Assembly: GCF_000744655.1 (NCBI RefSeq)
Contig: NZ_JQMJ01000003.1
Coordinates: 310,001-374,000, forward strand
Reading direction: 5' to 3'
DNA from: Streptacidiphilus rugosus AM-16
GTDB taxonomy: Bacteria; Actinomycetota; Actinomycetes; Streptomycetales; Streptomycetaceae
DNA length: 64,000 bases
Shown here: positions 1 through 8,392 of the stretch, one piece after another
How the letters are laid out: every line of letters begins with the position of its first letter
How positions within the stretch are numbered: the first letter of the stretch is position 1
Notes under the pieces: model-generated
Database searches by the model: none
What the model saw: only the letters and a program-made list of their open reading frames with translations
Told to the model about the DNA's origin: nothing
Translations under genes and position numbers: made by a program

Positions 1-275
1 GACGGCATTCCTGCTCGTTTTTCCGGCGAATTCCAGGGGTACCCGCCCGCCTGTTCCGCCGTGCACGGACGAGGATTCCCCGGCGCTCAGCGGCCGGCCC
101 GCCGGAGACGCTCCCCCTGCGGACCCGGGGCGCGCCCGAGGCGTCGCAGGGACCCGCCCGGTTCCGGGCCGGACGGCGCCCGGGGGTGTACGTCGGAGAC
201 CATTGCCCCGCCGCACGGCGCACCACGGGCCGGTGTTTTCCGTCACGGTGAACTTCCGTCAAAAAAGGAGATTCA

Positions 276-311
276 GTGCGAGTGACGTCGCCTCAGGTTT
301 CGGGCGGGTAA
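276..311 (+). CDS. Possible 11-codon leader peptide
   Basis: A run AAGGAG at 265-270 lies 5 bases before GTG at 276, opening a frame that reads MRVTSPQVSGG and stops at TAA 309-311. The Shine-Dalgarno sequence is stronger than that of the first recognisable gene downstream. It may be a leader peptide controlling the glycan operon or the remnant of a truncated gene. There is no homology support; the evidence is only the ribosome binding site, spacing and short frame. Confidence 0.3.
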   Translation: MRVTSPQVSGG

Positions 312-367
312 CGATCCGTGGTCGATCCCGGGCCCCACCCCATGCCAGAGCGAACACCGGCTCGATC

Positions 368-395
368 GAGGAACATGGATCCCATAGGGTTCCTC
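368..395. promoter_or_regulatory. Dyad symmetry, possible operator
   Basis: GAGGAAC at 368-374 is mirrored by GTTCCTC at 389-395, with a further ATGG/CCAT symmetry inside the 14-base spacer. The element lies about 140 bases before the first glycan gene. It could be an operator or a weak RNA hairpin; no regulator is identifiable. Confidence 0.25.
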
Positions 396-535
396 TGGCC
401 TCTCGAGCGGTTCGGGGGTCGGCGCCGGTCCTCCGAACCGATGCCAGGTCGGGGGCGAGAACCGGCGGGGGCGATGACGGGGGCGGTCGCACGCGCATCC
501 GCGCACACCGACCTGCCATGTGGGGGGACGTCCCG

Positions 536-1324
536 TTGAACAGCCTTTCCATAGTCATCCCTGCGCTCAACGAGGCCGAGAACCTGCCCACGGTGATGGC
601 GACCATCCCGGTCCGCGAACTGCGCGCGGCCGGCTGGGAGACCGAGGTCGTGGTCGTCGACAACGCCTCCACCGACGGCACGGCCGAAGTCGCGGGCTCG
701 CTGGGGGCCAGGGTCGTCCCGCAGCCTCAACGCGGTTACGGCAACGCCTACCAGGCCGGATTCGACGCGGCCGACGGCGACGTCATCGCCACCGGCGACG
801 CCGACTGCACCTATCCGTTCGACGCGCTGCCGGGCCTGCTGCACACCCTGGTCGACCACGACGTCGAGTTCATGACGACGGATCGGCTCAGCAGGGAGAA
901 CCGCTCCGCGATGAAGACCTCGCACACCATCGCCAACCACGCGCTCAGCGCGCTGAGCCGGGCCCTGTTCCGCAACGGTCTGCGCGACTCCCAGTCCGGC
1001 ATGTGGGTCTTCCGGCGCTACGTGTGGACCGGGCTCGACATCCGGTCCACGGGCATGGCCTTCTCTCAGGAGATCAAGAACTCCGCCACCCGGGCCGGCT
1101 ACCGGTACCTGGAGGTTCCCATCGAGTACCGCAACCGGGGCGGCGAGGTGAAGCTCAACGCCCTCCCTGACGGCATGGCCAACCTGCGCCAGCTCTTCGA
1201 GCACCGGTTCCGCAGGCCGCAGGGGCGCGTGGAGACCACGTCCGCGGTCCGGCTGCCCGCACAGCGCACGACCGCGGCCGGCACGTCGGGCCATGTGACG
1301 CCCGACGGTTACGAGGCGGTGTGA
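536..1324 (+). CDS. GT2 family glycosyltransferase (DPM1-like)
   Basis: A 262-residue GT-A enzyme that would transfer a sugar from a nucleotide sugar, by resemblance to polyprenol-phosphate mannosyl/glucosyl synthases of the DPM1 type. The GT2 opening SIVIPALNEAENLP is at the N-terminus, the metal-binding DAD motif is near residues 88-90 (GDADCTYPFDA), and QSGMW follows near residue 155. No C-terminal membrane domain is present, so it is the short soluble form. The TTG start at 536 is preferred because GGGGGGA lies 8-9 bases upstream; an ATG at 518 in the same frame has no ribosome binding site. It overlaps the next gene by four bases (GTGA) and opens the glycan cluster. The acceptor lipid and the sugar cannot be told from sequence. 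Confidence 0.85.
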   Translation: MNSLSIVIPALNEAENLPTVMATIPVRELRAAGWETEVVVVDNASTDGTAEVAGSLGARVVPQPQRGYGNAYQAGFDAADGDVIATGDADCTYPFDALPGLLHTLVDHDVEFMTTDRLSRENRSAMKTSHTIANHALSALSRALFRNGLRDSQSGMWVFRRYVWTGLDIRSTGMAFSQEIKNSATRAGYRYLEVPIEYRNRGGEVKLNALPDGMANLRQLFEHRFRRPQGRVETTSAVRLPAQRTTAAGTSGHVTPDGYEAV

Positions 1325-1770
1325 ACGCCGCACGCCGTCGGCGTGTGCCGGGGCGCCGACCGCTCCGGGTGGCCCTGGTCCTCGCCCTCGCGGCCGCGGG
1401 TCTGACCGGCCTGTCGGCGGCGGGTTGGGCGATCCCGTCCGTGCGCACGATCCTGCTCCAGTCCTTCACGGAGCTGCCGGCGTCCTACACCGAGCTGTAC
1501 TTCACCACCAAGCCGCTCTTCGACGGGAACATCGCCGTGGTCCCGGTGACCGTGGAAGCCCACGGGGGGTCAGCCGGTCCGCAGCAGCTGCGGGTTCAGC
1601 TGGAGTCGTCGCGGGGCGCCGTCGTCGGCACCACGACCGTGAGCGTGGTGTCGCGGAACGGCGAGCCCACGCCCGTCATCGCGCACCTGCAGGTCCGCAC
1701 CGCCGCCGCGGCGGTGACGGTCACTCTGGTCGGGCACACCCAGCACCTGCACTACACCTTCGGGACGTGA
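1321..1770 (+). CDS. Small exported or membrane-anchored protein, unknown function
   Basis: A 149-residue protein with an arginine-rich N-terminus and one hydrophobic segment at about residues 17-38 (a signal peptide or anchor), followed by a predicted beta-rich extracytoplasmic part of about 110 residues. No enzyme motif is visible. The GTG start overlaps the stop of the GT2 gene, and the next glycosyltransferase starts 6 bases after its stop, so it is translationally tied to the glycan cluster. It may be an accessory protein for polymer assembly or export. I do not recognise the family. Confidence 0.7.
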   Translation: MNAARRRRVPGRRPLRVALVLALAAAGLTGLSAAGWAIPSVRTILLQSFTELPASYTELYFTTKPLFDGNIAVVPVTVEAHGGSAGPQQLRVQLESSRGAVVGTTTVSVVSRNGEPTPVIAHLQVRTAAAAVTVTLVGHTQHLHYTFGT

Positions 1771-1776
1771 TCCTCG

Positions 1777-2889
1777 ATGCGCACCATTGTCCAGATCACC
1801 CCGTACTACCCTCCCCACCTCGGCGGGCTGGAGCGGGTGGTGGAACACCTGGCGGCCCAGCTCGGCCGGCGCCACCCGGTCCGGGTCGTCACCACCACCC
1901 TCGGGGCGGCGGGCGCGCCCCGTCGCGGCGTCCAGGCGGGGGTTGCGGTCCGTCGGCACCGTGCGCGGGAGGTCGCCCACACCGCGATCGCCCCCGGGAT
2001 GGCGCTCGAACTGCTGCGGCTGCCGCGGGAGGCGGTGCTGCACCTGCACTGCGCCCACGCCCTGCTGCCCGAACTCGTCGCGCTCACCGCCGTGCTGCGC
2101 CGACAGCGGTACCTCGTCCACTTCCATCTCGACGTGGACGCCTCCGGACGGCTCGGCCGGCTGCTGCCCCTCTACAAGAAGCACGTCTTCGGACGGGTGC
2201 TGCGGGCCGCCGCCGGCGTGATCGTGCTGACCGAGTCCCAGGCGGCCTTCGTGCGGGACGCCTACCGGATCCCCCCGGAGCGGGTGCACGTCGTGCCGAA
2301 CGGGGTCGGGGCCGACTACTTCATGCCGATCCGTGACGGCGCGGGCCGCGACGGCGCGGCGACGCGCCCGCTGGAGCTGCTGTTCGTCGGCCGGCTCAGC
2401 CCGCAGAAGAACGTCGGCCTGCTGCTGGAGGCCCTCGGCCAGGTACGTGGCCCGGTCCGGCTGCGGGTGGTCGGCGACGGCGAGGAGCGCGAGGCGCTGA
2501 CGGCCCGTGCCGCCCGCCTGGGTATCGCGGACCGGGTCGAGTTCACCGGCGGACTGCTCGGCGGCGACCTGCTGGACGCCTACCGGCGGGCCGACGTCTT
2601 CGTGCTGCCCTCGCAGAAGGAGGGCATGGCCCTGGTCGCCCTGGAGGCGATGGCGGCCGCCCTGCCGATCGTCGCCACGGACGTGCCGGGCAACCACGAA
2701 CTGCTCGACGGGGTCGGGGTGCTCGTCACCCCCACGGCCCCGGCCCTGGCCGAGGCGCTCGACGCGGTGGCCGCCGATCCGGAGCGGCGCACGGAGCTGG
2801 CCAGGCGCAGCGCCGCGACCGCGGCCGGCCACTCCTGGGACGCCGTGGCCCGCCGGGTGGAGCAGGTCTACGCCGAGGTCTTCCCGTGA
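1777..2889 (+). CDS. GT4 family glycosyltransferase (first of three)
   Basis: A 370-residue GT-B retaining glycosyltransferase. The N-terminal domain begins with ITPYYPPHLGGLERVV, where the glycine loop contacts donor or acceptor. The C-terminal GT1/GT4 domain contains SPQKNVGLLLEAL and the EX7E catalytic signature in QKEGMALVALEAM near residue 285. It would act at the cytoplasmic face, adding a sugar to the growing lipid-linked glycan. Its TGA overlaps the GTG of the next gene by four bases. Two further GT4 genes at 5165 and 9630 share the YYPPxxGGxE opening, which points to three consecutive sugar additions. The donor specificity is not deducible. Confidence 0.9.
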   Translation: MRTIVQITPYYPPHLGGLERVVEHLAAQLGRRHPVRVVTTTLGAAGAPRRGVQAGVAVRRHRAREVAHTAIAPGMALELLRLPREAVLHLHCAHALLPELVALTAVLRRQRYLVHFHLDVDASGRLGRLLPLYKKHVFGRVLRAAAGVIVLTESQAAFVRDAYRIPPERVHVVPNGVGADYFMPIRDGAGRDGAATRPLELLFVGRLSPQKNVGLLLEALGQVRGPVRLRVVGDGEEREALTARAARLGIADRVEFTGGLLGGDLLDAYRRADVFVLPSQKEGMALVALEAMAAALPIVATDVPGNHELLDGVGVLVTPTAPALAEALDAVAADPERRTELARRSAATAAGHSWDAVARRVEQVYAEVFP

Positions 2890-5168
2890 CGGCGCCCGGC
2901 CGGCTGCGGCAGCGGGGCATGGTCCTGGTCGGCACGGCCCTCGCCGCGGTCGTCGAGATGCTCCCCGGAGTCCCGGGACCGGCACTCAGCCTCGCCGGCC
3001 TGTGGCTGCTGCTCGGGGCGCCGACCGCCGTCTGGTACGGCACCGCGGCCAAGGCCGCCTCGACCAGGGACGGCGCCGCGATGCTGGCCCTGGGCTTCGC
3101 CGTGGTGACGGACATCGTCGTCGCACTGCTGGTCAACACCCTGCTGCCGCTGTTCGGGGCGGACCGTCCGCTCACCCGGGTGGCGCTCGCCTCGGCGGCG
3201 GCGACCGCCGTCATCCTGATCGGCGCGTTCGCCCCGGAGAGGCCCCGGCCGGAGCCCGGCCGGCCCGGCGCCGGCGCCCGCGGCGCCGTGCCTGTGGGCC
3301 TCCTCTCCGTCGTGGCGCTGACGCTGTCGGTGGCCGGGCCGATCCGCCTCAACAACGGGTTCAGCAGTGCCGTGAGCACGGCCGCGCTGGTCGCCGTCGC
3401 CGCGTTGCTGGTGCTCCTGGTGGTCCGCCGGGCCCGCTACTCGGTCCCGGTCGTCGCGGGCGGCCTCTACGCCGCCTCGCTCGGCCTGCTGCTGCTCGTC
3501 TCGCTGCGCGGCTGGTCGATCACCGGCCACGACATCCAGCGCGAGTACGAGTACTTCCAGCTGACGCTGGGCGGATCGCGGTGGAACGTCTCCGCCTACT
3601 CCAACCCCTACAACGCCTGCCTGAGCATCACGCTGCTGCCGGTGTCGTTCGTTCGGCTGACCGCCGTCCCCGGCGTGTACGTGTTCAAGGTCCTGCTGCC
3701 CGCGCTCTTCGCGGTGACCCCGCTGCTGGTGCACCGGGCGGTGCGCAACGTCGCCCCGCAGCTGGTGGCGCTGCTGTCGGCGGTGTTCTTCGTCTCGTTC
3801 CCGACCTTCTTCACGGACATGCCCTACCTGGGCCGGCAGGAGATCGCGTTCCTGCTGCTCGGCTGCGCCATGGTGGTCGTCACCGACGGCGGCCGGTCGC
3901 TGCGCAGCCGCCGGACGGCCTTCGCCGCGCTGCTCGCGGGCGTCGCCCTGTCCCACTACTCGACCACCTACGTCCTGGTCGTGGTCCTGGCGACGGCTTT
4001 CGTCTGCGACCTGGCCTGGCGGCTGCCGGGTCGTCGGCGGCGCGACCGGAAGCGACGGCGCGACCGGGTCGGCGGCTCCACGAGCTTCGTCACCTGGTGG
4101 CTGGTGGTGCTGCCGGCGGCCCTGGCACTGCTGTGGGCGATCCCGATCACCCACACCAGCGGTCAGCTGCAGAGCAGCCTGGCCGACGCCTACCAGGCCG
4201 CCGTCCATCTGGGCCGGGGCACGGCGTCGCACGCGGGCGACCCGGCGCGGCAACTGCTCGACTACCGGGCGCAGACCCTGACCGAGTCGGCCGCCGGGCG
4301 GGCGCGCGGGGACTACCTGCCGCTGACCAAGGTGGACGCCTACCCCGTGACGCCGGTGTCGCCGCAGGACCTGCCGCTCACCTCGGCGGGGAAGGCCGTG
4401 CAGCGTGCGCTGCCCGTGGCCGGACTCAACGGCGCGGTCCGCGCCCTGGCGTCCGTGGCCTTCCTGGCCCTGCTGCTGCTCGGCGTCGTGGTCTCCCTGG
4501 GCGGACGACGCCGCCGCTTCCGCCCGGCCAGGGACCAGGTGACGCTGACCGTCGGCGCGCTGGCGGTCGTCGGCCTGTTCGTGGCGCTGCCGCAGCTCTC
4601 GGCGGACTACAGCGTCCAACGTGCCTACCAGCAGGGCCTCTTCTTCTTCGCGCCGTTCGTCGCGGCCGGCGCGCTGTCGGTGATCGGCCGGGCCGGACGC
4701 CGGACCGTGCCGGTCGCCTGCGCGCTGATGACCGCGCTGCTGCTCGACCTGACCGGGGTCGTTCCGAAGCTGCTGGGCGGCTATCCGGCGCAGCTGCAGC
4801 TGTCCAACGCCGGCCCCTACTACGACGTCTACTACCCGACACCGGCGGAACGGCAGGCCGCGTACTGGCTCAACCAGCTGGTCGCCGAGCAGGCACGGCA
4901 GTCGGGCGGCAAGGAGCCAGTGGTGCAGACCGACTCCTTCACCTTCAACCGGGAGCAGACCCTGCTGACCGGTCCGGTCGTCGGCGACGTCTTCCCCACC
5001 GTGCTGAACCGGCACGCGTACGTGCTGCTCGGCGCGACCACCACGCGCCAGGGCGAGGTGACGATCTTCTTCCAGGGCGAGCTGGTGACCTACCGGTACC
5101 CTATGGGTCTGCTCGGCGGTACGAAGAACGAGATCTACAGCAGCGAGGGAGCAGAGGTCTACCGATGA
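2886..5168 (+). CDS. DUF2206-type large polytopic membrane protein
   Basis: A 760-residue protein with many hydrophobic segments (roughly 12-14 membrane spans) separated by basic cytoplasmic loops, for example near residue 385. The central region has DIQREYEYFQ at about residue 216 and then WNVSAYSNPYNACLSITLLP, which resembles the DUF2206 family of predicted membrane proteins known mainly from archaea and some actinobacteria. Two short acidic/aromatic loops and the overall size suggest a GT-C-like glycosyltransferase or a Wzy-like polymerase, but this is inference. It is overlapped by four bases at each end by GT4 genes and is the only candidate in the cluster for polymerisation or late sugar transfer. 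The last 130 residues look extracytoplasmic. Confidence 0.75.
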   Translation: MTAPGRLRQRGMVLVGTALAAVVEMLPGVPGPALSLAGLWLLLGAPTAVWYGTAAKAASTRDGAAMLALGFAVVTDIVVALLVNTLLPLFGADRPLTRVALASAAATAVILIGAFAPERPRPEPGRPGAGARGAVPVGLLSVVALTLSVAGPIRLNNGFSSAVSTAALVAVAALLVLLVVRRARYSVPVVAGGLYAASLGLLLLVSLRGWSITGHDIQREYEYFQLTLGGSRWNVSAYSNPYNACLSITLLPVSFVRLTAVPGVYVFKVLLPALFAVTPLLVHRAVRNVAPQLVALLSAVFFVSFPTFFTDMPYLGRQEIAFLLLGCAMVVVTDGGRSLRSRRTAFAALLAGVALSHYSTTYVLVVVLATAFVCDLAWRLPGRRRRDRKRRRDRVGGSTSFVTWWLVVLPAALALLWAIPITHTSGQLQSSLADAYQAAVHLGRGTASHAGDPARQLLDYRAQTLTESAAGRARGDYLPLTKVDAYPVTPVSPQDLPLTSAGKAVQRALPVAGLNGAVRALASVAFLALLLLGVVVSLGGRRRRFRPARDQVTLTVGALAVVGLFVALPQLSADYSVQRAYQQGLFFFAPFVAAGALSVIGRAGRRTVPVACALMTALLLDLTGVVPKLLGGYPAQLQLSNAGPYYDVYYPTPAERQAAYWLNQLVAEQARQSGGKEPVVQTDSFTFNREQTLLTGPVVGDVFPTVLNRHAYVLLGATTTRQGEVTIFFQGELVTYRYPMGLLGGTKNEIYSSEGAEVYR

Positions 5169-6352
5169 CGACCCCCCACGGGCGGCCGTTGCGCGTGCTT
5201 CTGGTCTCCCATCACTATCCGCCGCACATGGGCGGCATCGAGAACGTGGTCCGTCACGAGGCGGCGCACCTGGCCGCCGACGGCGTCGACGTGACCGTGC
5301 TGACCAGTGATGAGAAGAGCTCCGTCACCCAGGAGCAGGGCGTGCGCGTCGTCCGCGTCGCGGCGTGGAACGGCGCGGAGAAGCGGGCCGGGGTACCGTT
5401 CCCGCTGCTGTCCCCCAGGCTGCTGGGCGAGGCGCTGCGGTGGACCCGCCGGGCCGACGTGGTCCACCTGCACGACTGCCAGTACCTGACCTCCTGGGCC
5501 GCCGGGGCCGCCGCGTGGCTGCTGCGCACCCCGCATGTGCTCACCCAGCACGTGGGCGTGGTCGACCACCCCTCCGCCCTGGTCCTGCGCGTCCAGCGGG
5601 CCGTGTACGCGGTGGCGGGCCGGGGACTGATACGCCGCGCCGAGGGCGTCTTCACGCTCAACGCGTCCGTGGCGGCCTTCGTCCGGCGCCACGGCGCCCG
5701 TGCCGCGGGCGCCCGTCATCTGGCCAACGGCGTGGACACGGACCTGTTCCGCCCTGCGGACTCGGCGGGGGAACGGCTGCGCATCCGGCAGCGTCTCGGA
5801 CTGCCGCCCGACCGGCCGCTCGTCCTCCTCGCGGGCCGCCTGGTGCCGAAGAAGGGCTTCGACCTGCTGCTCGACGCCCACGCCCTGACCGACCTGCCGG
5901 CCTACGACCTGGTGCTGGCCGGGGACGGCGACACCCGTGCGCTCGACGGCCGCGCGGGCGTGCACCACCTGGGCGCGCTGCCGCCGCGGACCCTGGCCGA
6001 GGTGTACCGGGCCTGCGACGTGTTCGCGCTGCCGTCGACCGCGGAGGGTTTCCCGCTGACGGTGCAGGAGGCGATGGCCTCCGGACTGCCCGTCGTCACC
6101 ACCGACGACCCCGGCTACGCGCCCTACGGGCTCGACCGCGGCAGGGTCGCGCTGGTCCCGCGCGACGCCCGGGTGCTGCACGAGACGCTCACTCGCCTGG
6201 CCGGCTCCCCCGACACCCGCGCGGACATGGCGGCCTACTCGCGCGACTACGCCGAGCGGCACTTCAGTTGGCCCCGGCACGTGGCCTGGCTGCGGCAGCG
6301 CTACGCGGAGGCCGCCTTCGGCCGAGGTCCCGTACCGGTCGGGGCGGGCTGA
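5165..6352 (+). CDS. GT4 family glycosyltransferase (second of three)
   Basis: A 395-residue GT-B glycosyltransferase starting at the ATG that overlaps the DUF2206 stop (ATGA). The opening VLLVSHHYPPHMGGIENVV is the GT4 N-terminal loop; VPKKGFDLLLDA starts the donor-binding domain, and the EX7E motif appears as EGFPLTVQE near residue 295. It would act in the cytoplasm on the lipid-linked glycan. The same frame is open far upstream to about 2507, but that extension is a shadow of other genes; homology begins only at 5165. The next gene begins 2 bases after its stop. Confidence 0.9.
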   Translation: MTTPHGRPLRVLLVSHHYPPHMGGIENVVRHEAAHLAADGVDVTVLTSDEKSSVTQEQGVRVVRVAAWNGAEKRAGVPFPLLSPRLLGEALRWTRRADVVHLHDCQYLTSWAAGAAAWLLRTPHVLTQHVGVVDHPSALVLRVQRAVYAVAGRGLIRRAEGVFTLNASVAAFVRRHGARAAGARHLANGVDTDLFRPADSAGERLRIRQRLGLPPDRPLVLLAGRLVPKKGFDLLLDAHALTDLPAYDLVLAGDGDTRALDGRAGVHHLGALPPRTLAEVYRACDVFALPSTAEGFPLTVQEAMASGLPVVTTDDPGYAPYGLDRGRVALVPRDARVLHETLTRLAGSPDTRADMAAYSRDYAERHFSWPRHVAWLRQRYAEAAFGRGPVPVGAG

Positions 6353-6354
6353 CC

Positions 6355-6837
6355 ATGCGGTCCGCGACGCCCTCGCCGAGTCGTCCGCTGCTGGAGGTCG
6401 GGTGGCTCCACGGCCTCCTCGGCTGGCTGTACGTCGCCGCGGTCGCCGCCGTCCGGCCGGACACCATGAGCCTGCCGATCACCGCCGTGGTTCCGCTGCG
6501 CCGGGACACCTTCGGCGCCTGCTGCTTCGTCGTGTCGGCGCTGGCGGCACTCGTGCTCCAGGCGCGCGGCCAGGCCCACCGGCCGGGCAGGCTCACTCCG
6601 GGAACGACGGCGGCGGTGCTGCGCACGATCGTCTGCTACGCGCTGCTGGTCTGGGTCTACGTGTGCGTCAACTCCCTCACCCACCCCGGCACGATCGGCA
6701 GGCGGCTCACGCACTTCAGCCCCACCCCGGCCGAGGGCACCACCGCGGTCCTCTGCTTCGCCGTGTCCGCCGTCGCGCTGCTGCTGCTCCGGCTGCTGAG
6801 AGCGCGGCAGGCGCCGCCGGAGCCCGCCCATGGCTGA
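6355..6837 (+). CDS. Small integral membrane protein, unknown function
   Basis: A 160-residue protein with about four hydrophobic segments (near residues 13-32, 50-67, 83-103 and 128-146) and basic loops. The ATG at 6355 follows the GT4 stop by 2 bases, and the end overlaps the flippase gene by eight bases, so it belongs to the operon. No motif was recognised. Given its position just before a Wzx-like flippase it may be an accessory subunit for export or polymerisation. Confidence 0.65.
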   Translation: MRSATPSPSRPLLEVGWLHGLLGWLYVAAVAAVRPDTMSLPITAVVPLRRDTFGACCFVVSALAALVLQARGQAHRPGRLTPGTTAAVLRTIVCYALLVWVYVCVNSLTHPGTIGRRLTHFSPTPAEGTTAVLCFAVSAVALLLLRLLRARQAPPEPAHG

Positions 6838-8392
6838 GCGACCGGAGAAGCGCCGCGGACGGCATGCCAGGCCGCCGGACCAGGTCTACCGCAGTTCGTT
6901 CTTCATGCTGACCTCCACCGTGGTCTCCGCCGGTCTGGCCTTCCTGTTCTGGGTGGTGGTGGCCCGCTACTACAGCGTCGACCAGGTCGGTCTGGCGACC
7001 CCGCTGGTGTCCGCCACCTCCCTGCTGTCCTATCTGAGCCTGTTCGGCCTCAACAGCACGCTCGTCCGGTTCCCCGCCCCGGAGCCCTCGCGGAACGCCC
7101 AGATCACCCAGTCGCTGGCGCTGGTCGCCGGCACCGCCTGCGCGGCGACCGCCCTCTACCTGATCGGCCTGCCCTGGTACGGCCACCGGTTGCTGTTCGT
7201 CCGCGACCACCTGCTGACGGCGGTCGCCTTCGTCGGGTTCTGCGCGCTCGCCGCGGTGAACCTGCTGACCGACTCGGTCTTCGTCAGCGCGCGCGTCCCG
7301 CAGTACAACGTGCTGGTCGACGGCGTCCTGCAAGGAGTGGCGAAGCTGGGGCTGCCGGTGGTGCTGGTCGGCTTCGGCGCGGCCGGGATCATCGGGGCCA
7401 CCGGCGGCGGCTACCTGGTGGCCGTCGCGGCCTCGCTGCTGCTGATGCGGCGCAAGCTCGGCTTCCGGGCCGACTTCCGCACCCGGGGCACCCGGCTGCG
7501 CGAACAGCTCGGCTTCTCCGTCGCCAGCTACACCTCCAGCCTGCTCAACCTGGCCCCGCAGATGGCCGTTCCGCTGGTCGTGCTGCAGCAGCTCGGCAGC
7601 AGCGCCGCCGCCTACTACTTCGTCGCCTTCCAGATGGCGAGCCTGCTCAACTCGGTGTCCTTCTCGGTCGCCGAGGCGACCTTCGCCGAGGTCTCCTCGG
7701 ACGAGTCGCGCTTCGGCGAGCTGCTGCGGCGGTCGGGCCGGATCATCGCCGCGGTCCAGATCCCGGCCGTCGTCGCCGTCGCGCTCGGCAGCGGGCTGCT
7801 GCTGCGGCTGTTCGGCGCCGACTACGCCCGCGGCGCCGGTTCCCTGCTGACCGTCCTCGCCTGCGGCGCCCTGGCGGTGGCCCTCAACACCTGGGCCAGC
7901 TTCGCCCTGAAGCTCACCCGGCAGATGAAGCACCTGATCCTCAGCAACGTCGTCTACGTGGTCGTCACCCTCGGCCTGGCGGTGTACTGGGCGCCACGCG
8001 GACTGGTCATGATCGGCTGGGCCTGGGGGATCGGGAACCTCGCGTCCGGGCTCTACGCCGCGTTCGCCCTGCTCGGCCGCCGCCCGCTGCCCGCCGTCGC
8101 CGGGCCCGGAGACGACCGGACCGGGCAGGCCGCTGCGGAGCGCCTTCCGGAGTCCGGGGCGGAGCCCGGAGCGGAGAAGGAGACGGAGCGGACGCTGCAG
8201 CTGCGCTACCGGCCGCAGGCCACCCCGGCCGACAGCTGGCCGTTCGTGCCGCCGGAGATCGGTCCCCAGGACTCCTGGTCCTCGTCCGCGCCCTGGACGG
8301 CCGCCCTCCCGTCGCCGCGGCACCACCACGACGCCCAGGACCCGCCGGGGCACCCGGCCCCCCTCACCCGCGCCGAGAGGTACCGCTCTTGA
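6830..8392 (+). CDS. Wzx-like polysaccharide flippase (MOP superfamily)
   Basis: A 520-residue membrane protein with about 12 spans across residues 20-420, of the polysaccharide biosynthesis (Wzx/MVF-related) type. It begins its first span with SSFFMLTSTVVSAGLAFLFW and would move a lipid-linked glycan to the outer face of the membrane. Residues from about 425 to 520 form a hydrophilic, Pro/Glu/Trp-containing tail that most Wzx proteins lack; it may be a cytoplasmic docking segment. The ATG at 6830 overlaps the previous gene, and the stop overlaps the TTG of the pyruvyl transferase. Confidence 0.85.
   Translation: MAERPEKRRGRHARPPDQVYRSSFFMLTSTVVSAGLAFLFWVVVARYYSVDQVGLATPLVSATSLLSYLSLFGLNSTLVRFPAPEPSRNAQITQSLALVAGTACAATALYLIGLPWYGHRLLFVRDHLLTAVAFVGFCALAAVNLLTDSVFVSARVPQYNVLVDGVLQGVAKLGLPVVLVGFGAAGIIGATGGGYLVAVAASLLLMRRKLGFRADFRTRGTRLREQLGFSVASYTSSLLNLAPQMAVPLVVLQQLGSSAAAYYFVAFQMASLLNSVSFSVAEATFAEVSSDESRFGELLRRSGRIIAAVQIPAVVAVALGSGLLLRLFGADYARGAGSLLTVLACGALAVALNTWASFALKLTRQMKHLILSNVVYVVVTLGLAVYWAPRGLVMIGWAWGIGNLASGLYAAFALLGRRPLPAVAGPGDDRTGQAAAERLPESGAEPGAEKETERTLQLRYRPQATPADSWPFVPPEIGPQDSWSSSAPWTAALPSPRHHHDAQDPPGHPAPLTRAERYRS

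Larger units (their letters stand above)
1..535. other. Gene-poor leader before the glycan cluster
   Basis: No convincing long gene was found in these first 535 bases; the open frames here have arginine/proline-rich translations typical of shadow frames in GC-rich DNA. The stretch holds a possible 11-codon leader ORF with a strong ribosome binding site at 276-311 and a dyad at 368-395, both listed separately. It most likely carries the promoter and untranslated leader of the downstream plus-strand glycan operon. Confidence 0.5.

Noticed and set aside
61-285. Short plus-strand frame at the window start
   Set aside because: Arg/Pro-rich translation, no ribosome binding site, and no recognisable domain.
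2507-5164. Very long plus-strand open frame upstream of the second GT4 gene
   Set aside because: The translation is Arg/Pro/Ala-rich and antisense-like; the GT4 similarity begins only at 5165 and another frame carries the DUF2206 gene here.
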